Below, piece by piece: positions 12,080-25,500 of a stretch of 64,000 nucleotides of DNA. Origin of the DNA: Macrocystis pyrifera (Eukaryota; Sar; Phaeophyceae; Laminariales; Laminariaceae). The stretch lies in assembly GCA_031763025.1 (NCBI GenBank), contig JASSKH010000009.1, positions 5,772,512 to 5,836,511 on the forward strand. Direction: 5' to 3'. The stretch's first letter is position 1; each line of letters opens with the position of its first letter. The notes under the pieces were generated by a model that was not told where the DNA came from, searched no databases, and saw nothing but the letters and a program-made list of their open reading frames with translations. Made by a program: the position numbers and the translations under genes.

Positions 12080-12179
12080 NNNNNNNNNNNNNNNNNNNNN
12101 NNNNNNNNNNNNNNNNNNNNNNNNNNNNNNNNNNNNNNNNNNNNNNNNNNNNNNNNNNNNNNNNNNNNNNNNNNNNNNN
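12080..12179. other. Assembly gap of 100 N
   Basis: Exactly 100 undetermined bases, the usual placeholder for a gap of unknown size. The left flank is the end of repeat copy 1. The right flank starts at the A-rich tail of a SINE. In copy 2 the sequence on the left flank continues into different, unique DNA (57,943 on), so the join made here is not confirmed by the other copy. Confidence 0.98.
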
Positions 12180-12510
12180 ATATATTTTTTTTTTCATCGT
12201 CACTTTTACTTTCCAGCCCACTCGTAGGAGGTTTTTTACCCTCGACGATCTTCTGGACAAGCCGTGGTCACAGGTGTCGTCCCTTCTCCCCCCGGTACGT
12301 GCCTTTAGTTTTTATCGCGCATAGGGTTCAGCATTCCCACTGCTCGTCGATTTTCATCGAATGTACAGCTAACTCACGCTCTCGCGCTTTCCGCTAATCA
12401 ATTTTATGCAAGAAAAAGTCCCTATGAGCATGCACTCGGTGAGACTCGAACTCACGAAATTGATATTGATAGGCTCGCGGACCACCTACCAAGCCACCGG
12501 GGACGCCGGT
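12180..12510 (-). mobile_element. tRNA-derived SINE, copy A
   Basis: The 5' part (near 12,510-12,430, read leftward) has a tRNA-like head with A-box-like TGGCTTGGTAGG and B-box-like AGTTCGAGTCT. A conserved body follows (ATCGACGAGCAGTGGGAATGC) and the element ends in an A-rich tail at the gap edge. It shares this order with two other copies at 12,919 and 36,634. Confidence 0.75.
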
Positions 12511-12918
12511 TATATAGGTAGACTCGAGGCATTTGCCGAGTCAAGACGATAGTAAGGAACCAGAACACGTGAAACGAGAGCTCCGTGTTCGAACCGTTGA
12601 CAGAAAAGACGGGGGTCCTACGTAAAGCAGCCGTACCATGTACCACAGACGTGCCTTTCCGGTGCCAGCGCGTTGCGGCATGTATACGGAAGCAACGCTG
12701 CACTGCTTGTCGTGGGGGAAGCGGGAGCAGCGCTAACAAAAACAATATTTCCAACCAAGACGACGGAGCAGTAGCTGCGGTCACTTGGTGTTGGTGTCTA
12801 GACTCGGTACTACGTAGGGCCGTTACTACAGGTGGTTGACACCACTACGTCCCTACATGTAAGACACGTTTTGAATAAAGTACTAACATTCAAATGGTCC
12901 TTGTGTTGCGGTACATTT
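12511..12918. other. Spacer between inverted SINEs
   Basis: About 400 bp with an open frame on each strand but no recognisable protein. Nothing else was identified. Confidence 0.5.
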
Positions 12919-13264
12919 AGCCGGCGTCCCCGGTGGCTTCGTAGGCTTCGTAGGCGGTCCGCGTGCCTACCAAGATCAATTTCGCTTGTTCAAGTCTCAC
13001 CGAGTGCATGCTCGTAAGGACTTTTTTCTCGCACAATAATTGTTGTGCGGAAAGCGCGAGAGCGTGAGTTACTCGTAGCCACATTCGATGAAAATCGACG
13101 AGCAGTGGGAATGCTGAAACCTATCTATGCGCAATAAAAAATGAAGGCACGCACCGGGGGGGAGAAGGGATGACACCTGTGACCACGGCTTTTCTTCGAG
13201 AAGATCGATGAGGGCGATAAACCTCCTAAAGCTGGAGAAAGTGAAAGTGACAATAAAATATATA
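12919..13264 (+). mobile_element. tRNA-derived SINE, copy B
   Basis: Same family as copy A in the opposite orientation, with a duplicated GGCTTCGTA in the head, the B-box-like TTCAAGTCTCACC, the same body and an AATAAAATATATA tail. Copies A and B are 5' end to 5' end, about 408 bp apart, so together they form a long imperfect inverted repeat. Confidence 0.78.
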
Positions 13265-13559
13265 CAGTACACATAAATTGAGATCGAAGAATCCCGATTT
13301 TGTTTCATCATTTTCGACGTTTCCTGATTCGGTTTTTACCTGAAAAGAGGAACGCTATATACTCGTGAAGCGTTCCTGACCTGCTGTTGCCCTTTCTTGG
13401 AGTTCCTGCTACAAGAAGACTTCCTCTTTTCCCTCTTTAAAAAAAGAAAAAACTGAGGTTGCAAGCATTTTGCCCCCGGGGTGGCTGGCATCCTATACTT
13501 CTTTCACAAACACAGAAACGAAAAACCTTGCGCAGTTTAGTTGGACACTGGACACCCAC

Positions 13560-16500
13560 CTGAAATGGCACGTCCATACGTCGATGTTTCCGGAGCTGCT
13601 GTCGTTTACGCCAACTTTTCCCGCGCGATCGTCGAGGACTACGGTCGGACCGTGCACTTCTCGCTCGAAAGGGTCGAACCCTTCTCCCGGCGGGGGCTCC
13701 GTCGCCCCAGCGTAACTCACGGACGCTGGGAAGGAATGCACGGGCGCGAGGCATGCGAGGACGCATCGTCATCAGGCGATTTTTTTGTCGAGCGCATGGA
13801 TGGGTGGGTGGATGGATGCGTTGTGCACTCATAAGCATGTCTTCATAAGCTTGCAGTCACCGCCCCGCGCGCGCTTTTACCCCTCTTAGAACTTGAAAGA
13901 AGGAAGGAGGGGGAGAAAACAATATATATATGTATTAAAAAAAAAAAATGTATGATTTTGCACCAGCGGCCACTATATGCTGCACGGGTTAGGGGATGCC
14001 TCACATGGGTGCCTCGAGTTTACGCACAACGCAATAAGTCGCACGGCACGGGGGGCAACATGATCCTGCCAGTACTGCTGCTGGGGTGCTCACGCTCGCA
14101 GAGGGTTGGGAACGCCCAGGTTGTCGTTGTTCTGGTCGCTATCTCGGGGCTCCCAAAGGGACTAAGGTACAGTAGTCGAGGGCCGCTTTTGAAGTGGGGT
14201 ACCCACGGCATGTGCTTTCAATGGCCTTTTCGCCAAGGCTGTGAATCGGCTTGTGTGTGTGTGTGTTTTTTCCCGATATTTTTTTTTATACATCGGCTTT
14301 TGGCGCAGACGAAATTATCCGATATGTATATCGGGGAGAGAAACTAACGCGTGTGGGATGAATCCTTGTTTTCGAAAGTCCTTTGCTTTACGATAAATGT
14401 GAGTGACAAAATACCTGACTTTGCGTCATGCAAAAATAGGGGGACGACGTTTTTTACCGAGATGCTTTTTTTGCCGATGGTTCGCCGCGTATAAAACACC
14501 GTCCCAATTTATCGACTCCGAATCCTATTTCCTGATTGAAATCGCTTGGACTAAGTGGGTGAATCGGCTCCGATTCACAGCCCTACTTTTCGCACCGTCA
14601 GTCACGTTCGGAAGACGGAGGTGTTGGTGGCCACGGTGGAACCCGCTCAGGAAGCCCGTGTCCGAGGCGGCCATGAGCACGACGACTGGATCGGAAGGAG
14701 CGCTCCACGGGGAAGTCCTGTTGGATTAGATCAATACAAGAAGAGAGTCACGGCAAGATCACGACCAATGCCCGGTAGCGGTATATGTAATATCGACTTG
14801 TTTGTCGCAAAGGATGTGTGAGTAAACCGACTTCCGATACTGCTGTTCGCAATTTCCTACCAGGTATAATAGCGCCGCGTACCAAGTACTTGATTTTATA
14901 TCTGTGTAAATCAAAGCATCATTTTTACGGTGGTACTGTGCACTCGGAAAAAAGGCAGCGAAGAAAGACTACGTGTGCGTGTCATGGCTGGCAGGTTCAT
15001 ATATATATTGTAGGTAGATGACAGAACGAAATCACATCTCGCCGCCAATGTTCTGTGTCGCTGGCCAACTAAATCCACTCGGTTTCCACCGTCGTCATGG
15101 CCCCCCCCCCCCAGTCCCCCCCCCTCCCCCTCCCGTCTTCTCTCAACATCGCTTTAACTTTCGTTCAACGTCTGTGACATACGAGTCTGTACAAAGTTGA
15201 AATGGCAGCTTAAAGCAAGGAGCATGCCAACAAATAGGTTGACAGCCAGAGTTGATATAGCTGTATGGGAGAAAGTAACCAAAGGGCGAGCTGAAATAAG
15301 GTGGGATAGCGTAGTCGAGAAAGTGTGGAACGACACAGGAGGAAATCAAGAAGAGATGATGTCCGCCGATAAGTTTGGGAGGTACTGAAGTAAAAGAAAG
15401 GACAGAAAGAAGGGAAAGACTGGCGCTAAGAAACAAGGCGGAATCAGAGAAGCACCTCAGAATATACAGGGGGTTACACGGAGGGATAGTAATGAAAAGG
15501 TACTTGCACGGCGCAAAGAGCTTCGCGAGAGGCGCTGAAACTGCGATTTCGTGTAGGGGATCTGCACCTGCCTGAAAGCGGAAAGAGGTTTACCAGTAGC
15601 CGGGAGGGGGAGGAAGTAGATGCACAGATGTGCCCGTGTGACGAAGCAATAGAGAGTAGAGTTCACATAGTAGGAGAATGTGAAATGCACAAGGAGGAAC
15701 GAGATGTGTTAGAAGAGGAGATGAGAGAGACATACGAATGTGGCATGGAGGAGTTTGGTACACTAGATAGCAGCGAAAAAACGATCGCTATCCTAGGAGA
15801 TAGATGGCGGCCACAGGCGGCGAAACAGGAAGGGGATACTCGTACTACTAGCAAACGGTCTCTATATATTATTTGGAAACGAAGCAATGGGCGCCCAACT
15901 GTTGGAGGTGTCTCCATGAGGAGTAGGAAAGGTGCTCCGTCTCGAAGGGGATGCGTGGTCAATGGTTTAGTGACTGAGGCAAGCAACAAATGAGTAGCCC
16001 CCCCCTCCCCGTCATCTCTCGCGATCGCTTTAACTCTCGTTTAGCCCCTGTGACGTACCAGGTACGTTTTGTATAATGATGTTAGTATCAAGACGGTTTC
16101 ATATTATATTATTAAAGTTAATAAAAAACGGCCCGCATATTTCTAGACGGGTGTGGTAGGTTTTTCTCCCCCGAGGAGAAGAAAGGTGGACGTCCCGCTT
16201 ACCTGCGGATTTTATTGTAGTGTGAATGAGACTTTACAGCAGTGTATATGTATGCTGAGAGCAGTCGTGGCAATGTTTCACCACCAAGGACGATCGATCG
16301 AATCTGGGGGCACCAAGGCGCTCCGAAACATTCGCGCCGTTGGTGGCCGGTACATGATACATGACACGACGACAAGATAAACAAAACAAAACAAAACGAA
16401 CGAACGAACGAACGAACGAACGAACGTGAAACATTTCGTTGCTAAAAAAAGGCGGCCTGGTTTAAACCGCGACACAAAATCGGTTGCTACTGCAAGTAAG

Positions 16501-19500
16501 TGCCTACCAGGTACCGCATTACAACATGCAAGGTGACACCCCCGCTGGGATGGATTTCAGACCCAACTCTTCTCTCCAAAAATTATGGGGGGTGCACACT
16601 ATGACAAAATGGTTCCTTTCGGAAGATCTCGGCGAGACTTCTCTTTCCACACAGACTCATCGCTCGGCGTTTGCGTCCTCTTGCCCGCCGTCGAGAAGTC
16701 CGCTTCGAAAACAAAACTCGTGTGTTACGGCTCGCGACAGCACAGTTCAGAATCTCCCACACTTTGGCCGCGTGCGGCTCGCGGCTTATTGTGACGTCAC
16801 CGTTGAGCGTAGGCCCTAAAATTCTATGTTGTATACCTGGTAGGAACTTAGATCGGCGTTCCTGGCCGATGTAGCACAAAAGTGCTCATTATTGCGAGTA
16901 GCTGTGACTTATTTGAATTTGGAGGAAAACGTTTCAGTCTCGAACTCGTGTAGCTCCAAAAATTATCAACACACATGTCGCGTACTATCTACGGGGGACT
17001 ATAATATAGCAAATAGGAACATATATTGTTAGTAAAAATATGGAAATATATAGTTTTCGTGTACTATGGCCCTCCGCAACAGCTTGAGTATTTTGCGCGT
17101 TTCACACACATGTACATACGTACGTACCTGGTATATACGTACGAACCTGGTAGTGTTTTACGGTTTTCTCTCTGTCGACCCCAAAATGCGTACGTACTTA
17201 CCCGATGTAATTCTGGGCGCAAACGCGGAACTGGTAGGCCACTCCGGGGACAAGATTGTCCACCTTCACAGAAACCGCTCCCACATCCGTGTCGTGCACG
17301 GATATGCTTTCCCGCGGCGCTGGCGCCGCAGACACGCCAACCGCTTGCCACTTTCCCAGCACGTTTCCGCCGGTCGGCCGTGACATCACGTGGTACGACG
17401 ATACTGGAGCGCCCTTTTCCCCTCGCGTCGATGGTAGGTTGTTGTTGTGCGGTTATCCACATAGAAGCGAAAACGGGGAAACGGGTAGTAGTGTGGTTTA
17501 TCCACAAAAAAAAACGGCAAAGAAGCGGACACGAACGTGGGGAACATAACAACCGGGTTGGCTTGGTAATAGTGAGCATTCAGTTGCGTCGCGGTTAAAA
17601 AATGACGTGTCGGACTTTTACCTTTTTGATTCTGGAAGGATGAGGATCGCACAACATACCCTGTTGTAGTATTACCCGGTATATATACGGTATCACAAGA
17701 TAAGGCCTAATAACGGCATGAATTTCCGAACACGTTTTCTCCATGACAACAATGAAAAAGCACACGCAGCCAGAATGGTGTGGCTACTTTGCAAGTATCT
17801 CGAACGAGATCTTTCCGTATACACGTTTCGCATGGAAGGCGTTTGCGCTCCCCCTGTTCGTGGTGTTGTCGAGAAAATCAGCTTTGAATCTCGTCCGAGC
17901 TATAGGGGTGTGCTATATCTTGTCACACGGGTGATACGGTACGTACTCCCTGAACATGGCGTCAAAGTTTCGGGGGCTTATTTGACGTAAATGCCTGCTG
18001 CACTGTGATTTCTGTAAATACCGGGCAGCTTATCACATTTTTGCCCCTCCCTTTCCTAGGAGATCAATCGATCTTCCTTCTGGAAGCCTCCTGTGTCCCA
18101 CGAAAACGATCGACCTTCCGCAGCGGTTCCAAAAAACGCCTTCGCCCTAATAACTAACTATTGGCATCAACCCAACCCCCGATCCACCAATCACTGGCCT
18201 CTCTCTGTTGATTTTACGTTTTGTATGTACGGAATACGCCGCGCTGTGTTACCGCTACCTCTGTAGTACTCACAGCTAAGTTACTTTAGCGGCGGCCTAC
18301 TGTACTTACAGTCCTTGTATTGCTGTGGTACAACTACTACTACGGGAGACCATAGTAAGTAGGACCAAATATTGTCAGTAAAAATAGGGAAATAAATAGG
18401 TTTTTGTGTGTACCTTAGGTCCTATTTACTATGGACCCCCCGTAATAGTCACTGACAGCGTCCTCGGCATGGAATTCATCCAATTGCATGCATGCAGGTG
18501 CTCATCCATCCGCCAAACATTGGAGTCCGTCGATATGCTATAATGGTTGTACAGCAGCAGTATAGTACCCGTCGTGTGCTACGAATTTGGGAGTTATAAC
18601 CTTTAGTACCGCAGTCTCGATTTGGGGACAAACTAGTCTAATTCCAAGTGATTTGTCCCCAAAACGGGACTGCGGTACTAAAAGGGTTAACAAGTTCGTC
18701 GTGATTTTGTCCTTCAGTTAAAGAATTAATTACGGCTATGATACCTACGTGAGCATTTATTACGGGGGACCATAGTAAACAGGACCAAATATTGTTAGTA
18801 AAAATAGGTAAATATATAAATTTTTGTGTGTACCGGAGGTCCTGTTTACTATGGTCCTCCGTAACAGTACTTAGCGAGGAACGCCGCCTAAACTCCGTCC
18901 TGGTACAATAGTAGCCTGTGTACGAGGCGGGCATCACGACAAGCCACGAGCCTTACGAGGCGAAACAGGACTGCTGTCTGTCGCGTACTGTACTCACTCC
19001 GTCGTCCCGAGGTTCCCGGAAGTGGAGCGTGACGGCATGCGTCCCCGGCGAGCCCTCTGGAGCCGCTGCCAGCGGGAGGGGGGGTGTTATTTCGCCTGTC
19101 CGCGACGGCTTGGATGGCTCCGAGAACGGACCGGTCGTCTCGCCGTACACGACGCACACAGAGAACCTTCAACGTTTTTTTATTGGTGACGGCAGCGGAG
19201 AGGGACCGTGGCACAGCGATCGGAGAGGGGGTCTGACGTACTTTTGTTTGGAGTGGCATCGTCACATATATGCAGTATACTGGGTATATATATGTGATTC
19301 ATGCCTACACGCTTATATCCAACAGAGTAAAAAAAGCTGGGCTACCTTTGGTCCGTAAAAAATTGATGGCGGACGTCGAGCAGTAGTATTTACAATTACG
19401 GGGGCCCATAGTAAATAGGACCTACGTACAGTGATACAAAAACCTAGATATTTCCCTATTTTTACTTACAACATTTGGTCCCATTTACTATGGTCCTCAG

Positions 19501-22500
19501 TAATATAACACCTGTGGTGTAATATGCTGATATGATATCATATACCATGGTACCTGGTACCTGAAGTTCTGGTACTGGGAGTAGGAAATGTGAAAAAAGT
19601 GGGGAAAAAAAAAAACAGCGAGAAAGCAAAAAAAGATCGACACCTCCCCTGCCGGGAATTGAACCCGGGTCTCATGAGTGAAAGTCATATATCCTAACCA
19701 TTGGACTACAAGGGACGATGGAATTAACGGAGAAATTAGACTATATAAATACCTCTCCGTATAATATGCTTGATCATGATGTACTAATGATATTAATACC
19801 TGGTATTAGAGTACAAGTATCAGTGCATGTTTCCTGGGTTGGATCTGTACCAATGCAGATCCAGCACAACCTCTCACAACAGTTGGCGAGGAACTACGAG
19901 TAGATGACGATCTACAGCAGTAGATCATGAACTGCCAGATGTGTTAAATATAATCATCACACGCTTCTAGAAGCCGGGAGTCGAACGTACACCACAGGTA
20001 TATGATACGGCAGTATCTTGTGGTTCTGCTTTGGATGTCGCTCGTACTGGCATTTGTTCGGCCGTGAATATTCTGCTATATACTACACTGCGAATTCACG
20101 CAGTCCTACCGTAGCAGTACAGCAGTATTAATAGTACTACTGCACTGCTGTGTGCTGTGAACACAATAACGTACAATGTACTCTCGAAACTCGCTGTCAG
20201 TACGATTCAGAGTAGGAACTACGGCATTCGCAGGCATCTGTGCAACTCCTCTTCGAAATCGTACTGGATTACTGCTGTATGTAGCACTTGTATCCTATAT
20301 CTTGCCCCGTACCGACCGGTACATCCTGTATCCTGTATCCTGTATCCTGTATATCCTGTATCATGCACTCTACCTTGTATTCTGTATCCTGTCCTCTTTC
20401 CTGCATCCTTTATCTGGCTATCCCGTTTGATACCACGTACGAATCCTGTATGGTGATACTTTACGCGAGGGAGGCATTTTACAGCGAAATTATTTCTTCT
20501 GTATCCATCTATCTGCGGTATCTACTATTTTACAGGGGACCATAGTAAATAGGACCAAATATTGTCAGTAAATATAGGTAAATGTATAGGTTTTTGTGTA
20601 TACTGTAGGTCCTGTTAACTATGGACCCCCGTAATACATAGAAATCCATGAAGCGCGCAACCTGCCCACAAAAACGCTCCGATATTCCGCCGTATGTACC
20701 CCGATACGCCGCGGACATTGTTTCGTCCCACAACAAACACTATTGTTGTTTATGCATGATGCAAGGGCGTGCACAGTAGATAACATAGTACCTTGTACAA
20801 TGCCATGGATGTTGCACTACAGTACGTAGCGGCCTCGCACTTCCGTTTTCGTGCAAATCTACCAGTGGGATTTTCGAACTCGGAAACATCTCTGTTCTGT
20901 CGTCGTTGTACTGTCTATGTAAGTATGATATCATTGGAAGTATTTCCTTCAGGTGTTGCATGGCACAGCAGTACCAGTAGTGCTACGAGCTGCTGGATCC
21001 TGAGACCAAAATGCAGCGGGTTCGATCCTACGGCCTTTAGATATTGCAATACCTCCTTTTTGTCGTCCTTGCTCTTCACATCTTTGGAGTTATTCCTTTG
21101 CAGATATTGCACTACAAGTGCTACACCGGGAGGATGCACGTATATATGCGAAGTATGCAGTTGCTGGATTCGGTGGATGGTCAGTAGAATTAGAAGATGC
21201 GCTGACGAATTATTAATAGGAGCCGGCCGGGAAAGTGACGAAGTACAGCGAGCGGCCAAGCGCTACTGTAAGGACGATGACGGCCACGCGGAATATATTG
21301 GGTCAAGACTGCTGCTGCTGCTGCTGCTTGCTGCTGTTACGTATGATGGCGGCGAGCGCGCGCCCCCCCACAAATAAACATACTTCGAATGACAAAGGGA
21401 CGAGGCACGGGGTGAGCATGCTCGCATAGCGTTGGGTCGTGTAAAGCCGGACGGAACTCCAAGACGCTTTCAGCTTATTTACACCTATAATTCTGTGTTA
21501 GAGTTGCAGGGTGCAGATTGTTGGATCTTTTTCTCTGCTCAGCCTGACTCAACCATGGAATGTACTCCTAGGCGGTACGGTCGCACTTACGGCCTCGATT
21601 TGACCACATCATCGGTCATTGCGGGCATGCGAGGAGCCGCAGGCGGGCGCCTATCCGCCGTGGCGAAGCCCCCTTGTACAACATACCACGAATTATCTAA
21701 GTTTCCTTTTTATTTCAAATATGATGTTCGAATGAACATGGAGCTCTGAGTCGTTTCGTAACAAGCAGTGACGTTGCCTCTCCTACGTACTGCCTCAGTA
21801 ATTGCCGGTTGAAAACGAAAAGTTGAACGGTGTTCAGGCACATCCAGCTTCCTCTTCCGCCGACAAGTACTGCACAAGCCGCCGACACTACCGCGATCTC
21901 TGAGCCAGCAGCAAAGTGCATTCGCACCCTTCTCCCTGGTCCTTCGGCTGTCGTTGCCGCCGTGTATTTTCTGGCCACATCTCTGCTCGAATCCGCAGCC
22001 GACAAAAGCCGACGAGATGCCGTGAAAACCGCTGCTGAATATGCGTTCAGCCTTGGCGGAGAATCCATTCGTCGGCTCGACGGGACTAGGTCGCGACGCA
22101 TATTCCCCGACCGCAACCACCTTTGGCCGTCGCTGCTGGTCCCGCGCGTGCCCCGACGCCTGCCTCGATAGGGTCCATTATGTCCGACCGCGCCAGCATC
22201 GCGTCACAACTTTCGAGACCTCTGCCGCCCCTTCGACCGTCTTTTTGCAGACCCCACAACCCCCGGTGCTTCGACGTCTATTCTGGCGCCATCCCCTCCA
22301 CCTGACCACGCCAGAATCAAACCTCCGGTTGCTCGGTTGCTCGCGTTCGAGGCTTCCCCCCGCCCTCCGCCGAGACATCTCCTTCGCCCCTGCGATTCGT
22401 CTAAAACGGATGGTTTCGAAGCTGCGGTCGATTAAACATTCGATTTTCCGCTGCGTGACATTCACACGCAGACCCGAAGCGGGAGCAGCATGGAGCGCTT

Positions 22501-25500
22501 GTGTGCCACAACTATATGGTTTACATTATTCTCGGCCGGCCGCCAGGGATTTCTTAAAAACACGTTTCCTGGTGCCCTTCGCATTCGTGCTCTGCCTTCT
22601 CAGAGGTCCAGTAGCATGCTGGTATGGGATGACTTTACCCCACCGACAACGGCAGCATCTTCCCCGTCCGTGAATCCCCCCCCCCCTGCCCCCCCCTCCC
22701 ACCCCCTCTTCTCTAGCTTCGATGAGGGGGGGACGTGCACATATACTTTTACACTACGTATACGATTTGTCTGCTAGACGACGAGGTTGTTTGTATTTAC
22801 ATGCCGCTGCTTTCCGTTCGCGGGCCGTGCATTCCTTGCGCCACTCTGCGGCTGCTTGCCCCCTTGACGCGATGCGCACCCTACACATGCAAGGGCCATT
22901 AGTTGGTGGATCGGTAGTCGGTACGAGAGTCATCACTCGATGGTGGCTGCGTCCATACCTGAAGCGACAAGCACCGAAACCGGATATGGTTGGACCGTTG
23001 GTTGGTTCAGAAATTCGCTCCCCTAGCCTGCTGAGACCCGGCATCGCGGCCCGCGTCGAATGTATCGGTCTTTCGTCTGACCATACCCGGTGGCAGGGCC
23101 AAGAGTCTGAACACTTCACAAACCGTTTCAGCAATCCCGCTTACACGCTCGCTGTCACTACCCTGAATGGACGGCCGAGAGCGCTTCCAACAACTACACA
23201 AATCGGCACGCCCCTTTTTAGGGGTGCTCGCGCGGCACACCATAGGACAACGGCGTCCAGCTCTCCTTTATGCTCTCGCAACGCGATCTATACAGGTTCT
23301 TGGTGCTCGTACGTAGAGTTGCCACACGCCCCTACCAAAATACCATCCAAACGGTATCGACGATGTGGAGAACGCGATAAGCGCACGATGGCGCAAATTC
23401 TGGGCATTGCAGTCAAATGAGCGGCGAGGTGGCCGGGGCCCAAAACTTCCACCGTTAGCATTAGCCTGCAACAACTCGTTTAGCGCTGTGCTCGGATTCG
23501 CTCCAAACCAGGCGCACACGGGTGGGCTTCCACGCTTCGCTTCCTTCTCACGGTTCTCGAACGCGCCGATGTGGTCGCGTCCATCAAAGTTTTTTGTTTT
23601 AGTTTTATCTCCCTCCGTCAGATTGGTAAAAATACATATAGGTGTGGCACGATCAACTCGGTGCGACCTCGTGGCGGTCGACACCAGTGTTCACACAGCA
23701 AACTTCGCCAACAGCACACTCTAAAGCCAACCGAGGAGGACAGAAAGGAACTTCGCCCTTTCCGACGCGTCTAGCGGTGGGCTCCCCACTGCCCTTTTCC
23801 GGATATTGAGCCGCGCGGGTATATAACGAGGCTCCAGGGATCCGCCGAGACGTTAAGGTCGGCACGCACGCGAAATTCCTCAAACCCAAACTTGCGCTCA
23901 GTTGAACGGGTCCCTACAAATTCTTGCAGTCGGTTCCCTCGTACGCGCCCGCCAACACAACTGATGGTTCCCCTCTCGGCGCTGAACTCTTTCACCAGAG
24001 CCTTCGTCCGGCCTTCCCAACTGTGTTTCCCCTACACCCCCGGCGCAGATTGCCACTACCACGTATTCGCGGCATGCTGTAAGCTTGGTGCCGACCCGCA
24101 CGACAGTAGTGCCGACGTGCCTACCGGTGGGGTTGTGCGGTATGCATTCAACAACCACCTAGAGATCTCTTTAATACCGCGTCGCACACTATGTTGCTCA
24201 AGACGACCATTGGGAACGCTTTCCACGGCGCGGGGTGGAGAATGGTACCGGCCATTAATCGGTCAGCGTTCTCCTTTGTGTCTTCTCGGTTCATGTACGG
24301 GGCACATTGAACTGATTTCTCGCGCCCATATCGGGAACGTGAAATTAAACTCTGGCACTCTTGTCAGCATAGGGTTCCCTCTTGGGCCGGCACTCCGAAC
24401 AGGCACCGCCGAACCTAGCCGCATTTTGCGGTGAGGTGCACACTATCGCCGCCCAGTGGGAAATTTGACGCCACGGATGCGCCCTGTAGCCGTTACACCT
24501 CAAGATGCATGTCCACGGCAGTCTCTCGTACATCGGTTGCGATCAGCGCTACAGCACTGTGGCTTTCCGACGGAGCTCACGTTTGATGCTGCTGTTGTAG
24601 ACCCAAAAAACGCCTGGGTTGAGGAAAAAAAAACTCGTGTACGCTTAGCACCGGGGTTTGCTTGGTGCAATTCCTCGACGAACTCACAGATCTACCAAGC
24701 TCCCTCTGTGTTTATTCAGCACATTGGACAACACCAAGTTGGGCTGCTGGTGGCTGTTGGAGTCTGCGAATGCCCTTTGCTCGGTGGCATAAATGTCCGG
24801 ACGATTCAGCATAGCGTTAACGAATCTCGGAACGGCGACGTGGTTAAATCGGACAGGCACAATCACTGCGCCTGTTCAATATTCAGGTTTTGGGTTTTAC
24901 GCTGTGAAGTTTAGTGCGGGTTCTGTTTTTGCGTGTGTTCCGCTTTCTTTCCTGATTCCGGAAACACGACCCAGCGTTTCTCTCCTGTTCGTGCGCCATG
25001 TTTCGTGTGTCATGTTTCCTAAGCACCGTGCTTGCCGTGTGTAGGTGCTGCTTGCGAGCGTGCGTGTTTTCTTCTTTGTTTTTCTCTCTTGGTTTCTTGC
25101 TTCTCTCTCTTTTTCTTCCCCTTTCGATTTCGATTTCGATTTCGACGTCCATTGGTTTCATCCTGTCTTTTCTTTCGTGGGTATTATTATGGTGCCTCCT
25201 AGGTCTCTGTTGCGACGGTTATAGCAAGCGCATCATATGTATCTGATACGCACGTAAGCCTATCTCACTTTATATTTTTTGTGTGAGGTATACGATTTGT
25301 TGCAGTTCTTACACCATGTAGAATATTTTTTCCGTTTGTATTTTTTCCTTCTGAAGTAAGATTCCACTCTAGAGTTATTGGAGCCTATTCTGCGACCACG
25401 GACTGCATTGCGGCGATTAACTCATGTGACAACAGCAACAATCGTTGGATACCGTCTCAGGATTCGTGAACACGCATTTATCTGCGACACGTACAATAGC

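Noticed and set aside
13437..13838. Alternative reading of FN3 exon 9 from the acceptor at 13,719
   Set aside because: It gives an Arg-rich frame. The AG at 13,716-13,717 keeps phase with exon 8 and yields a balanced sequence.
19960..20040. tRNA-like B box (TTCGACTCCCGGC on the minus strand)
   Set aside because: No acceptor or anticodon arm pairs around it; at most a tRNA fragment.
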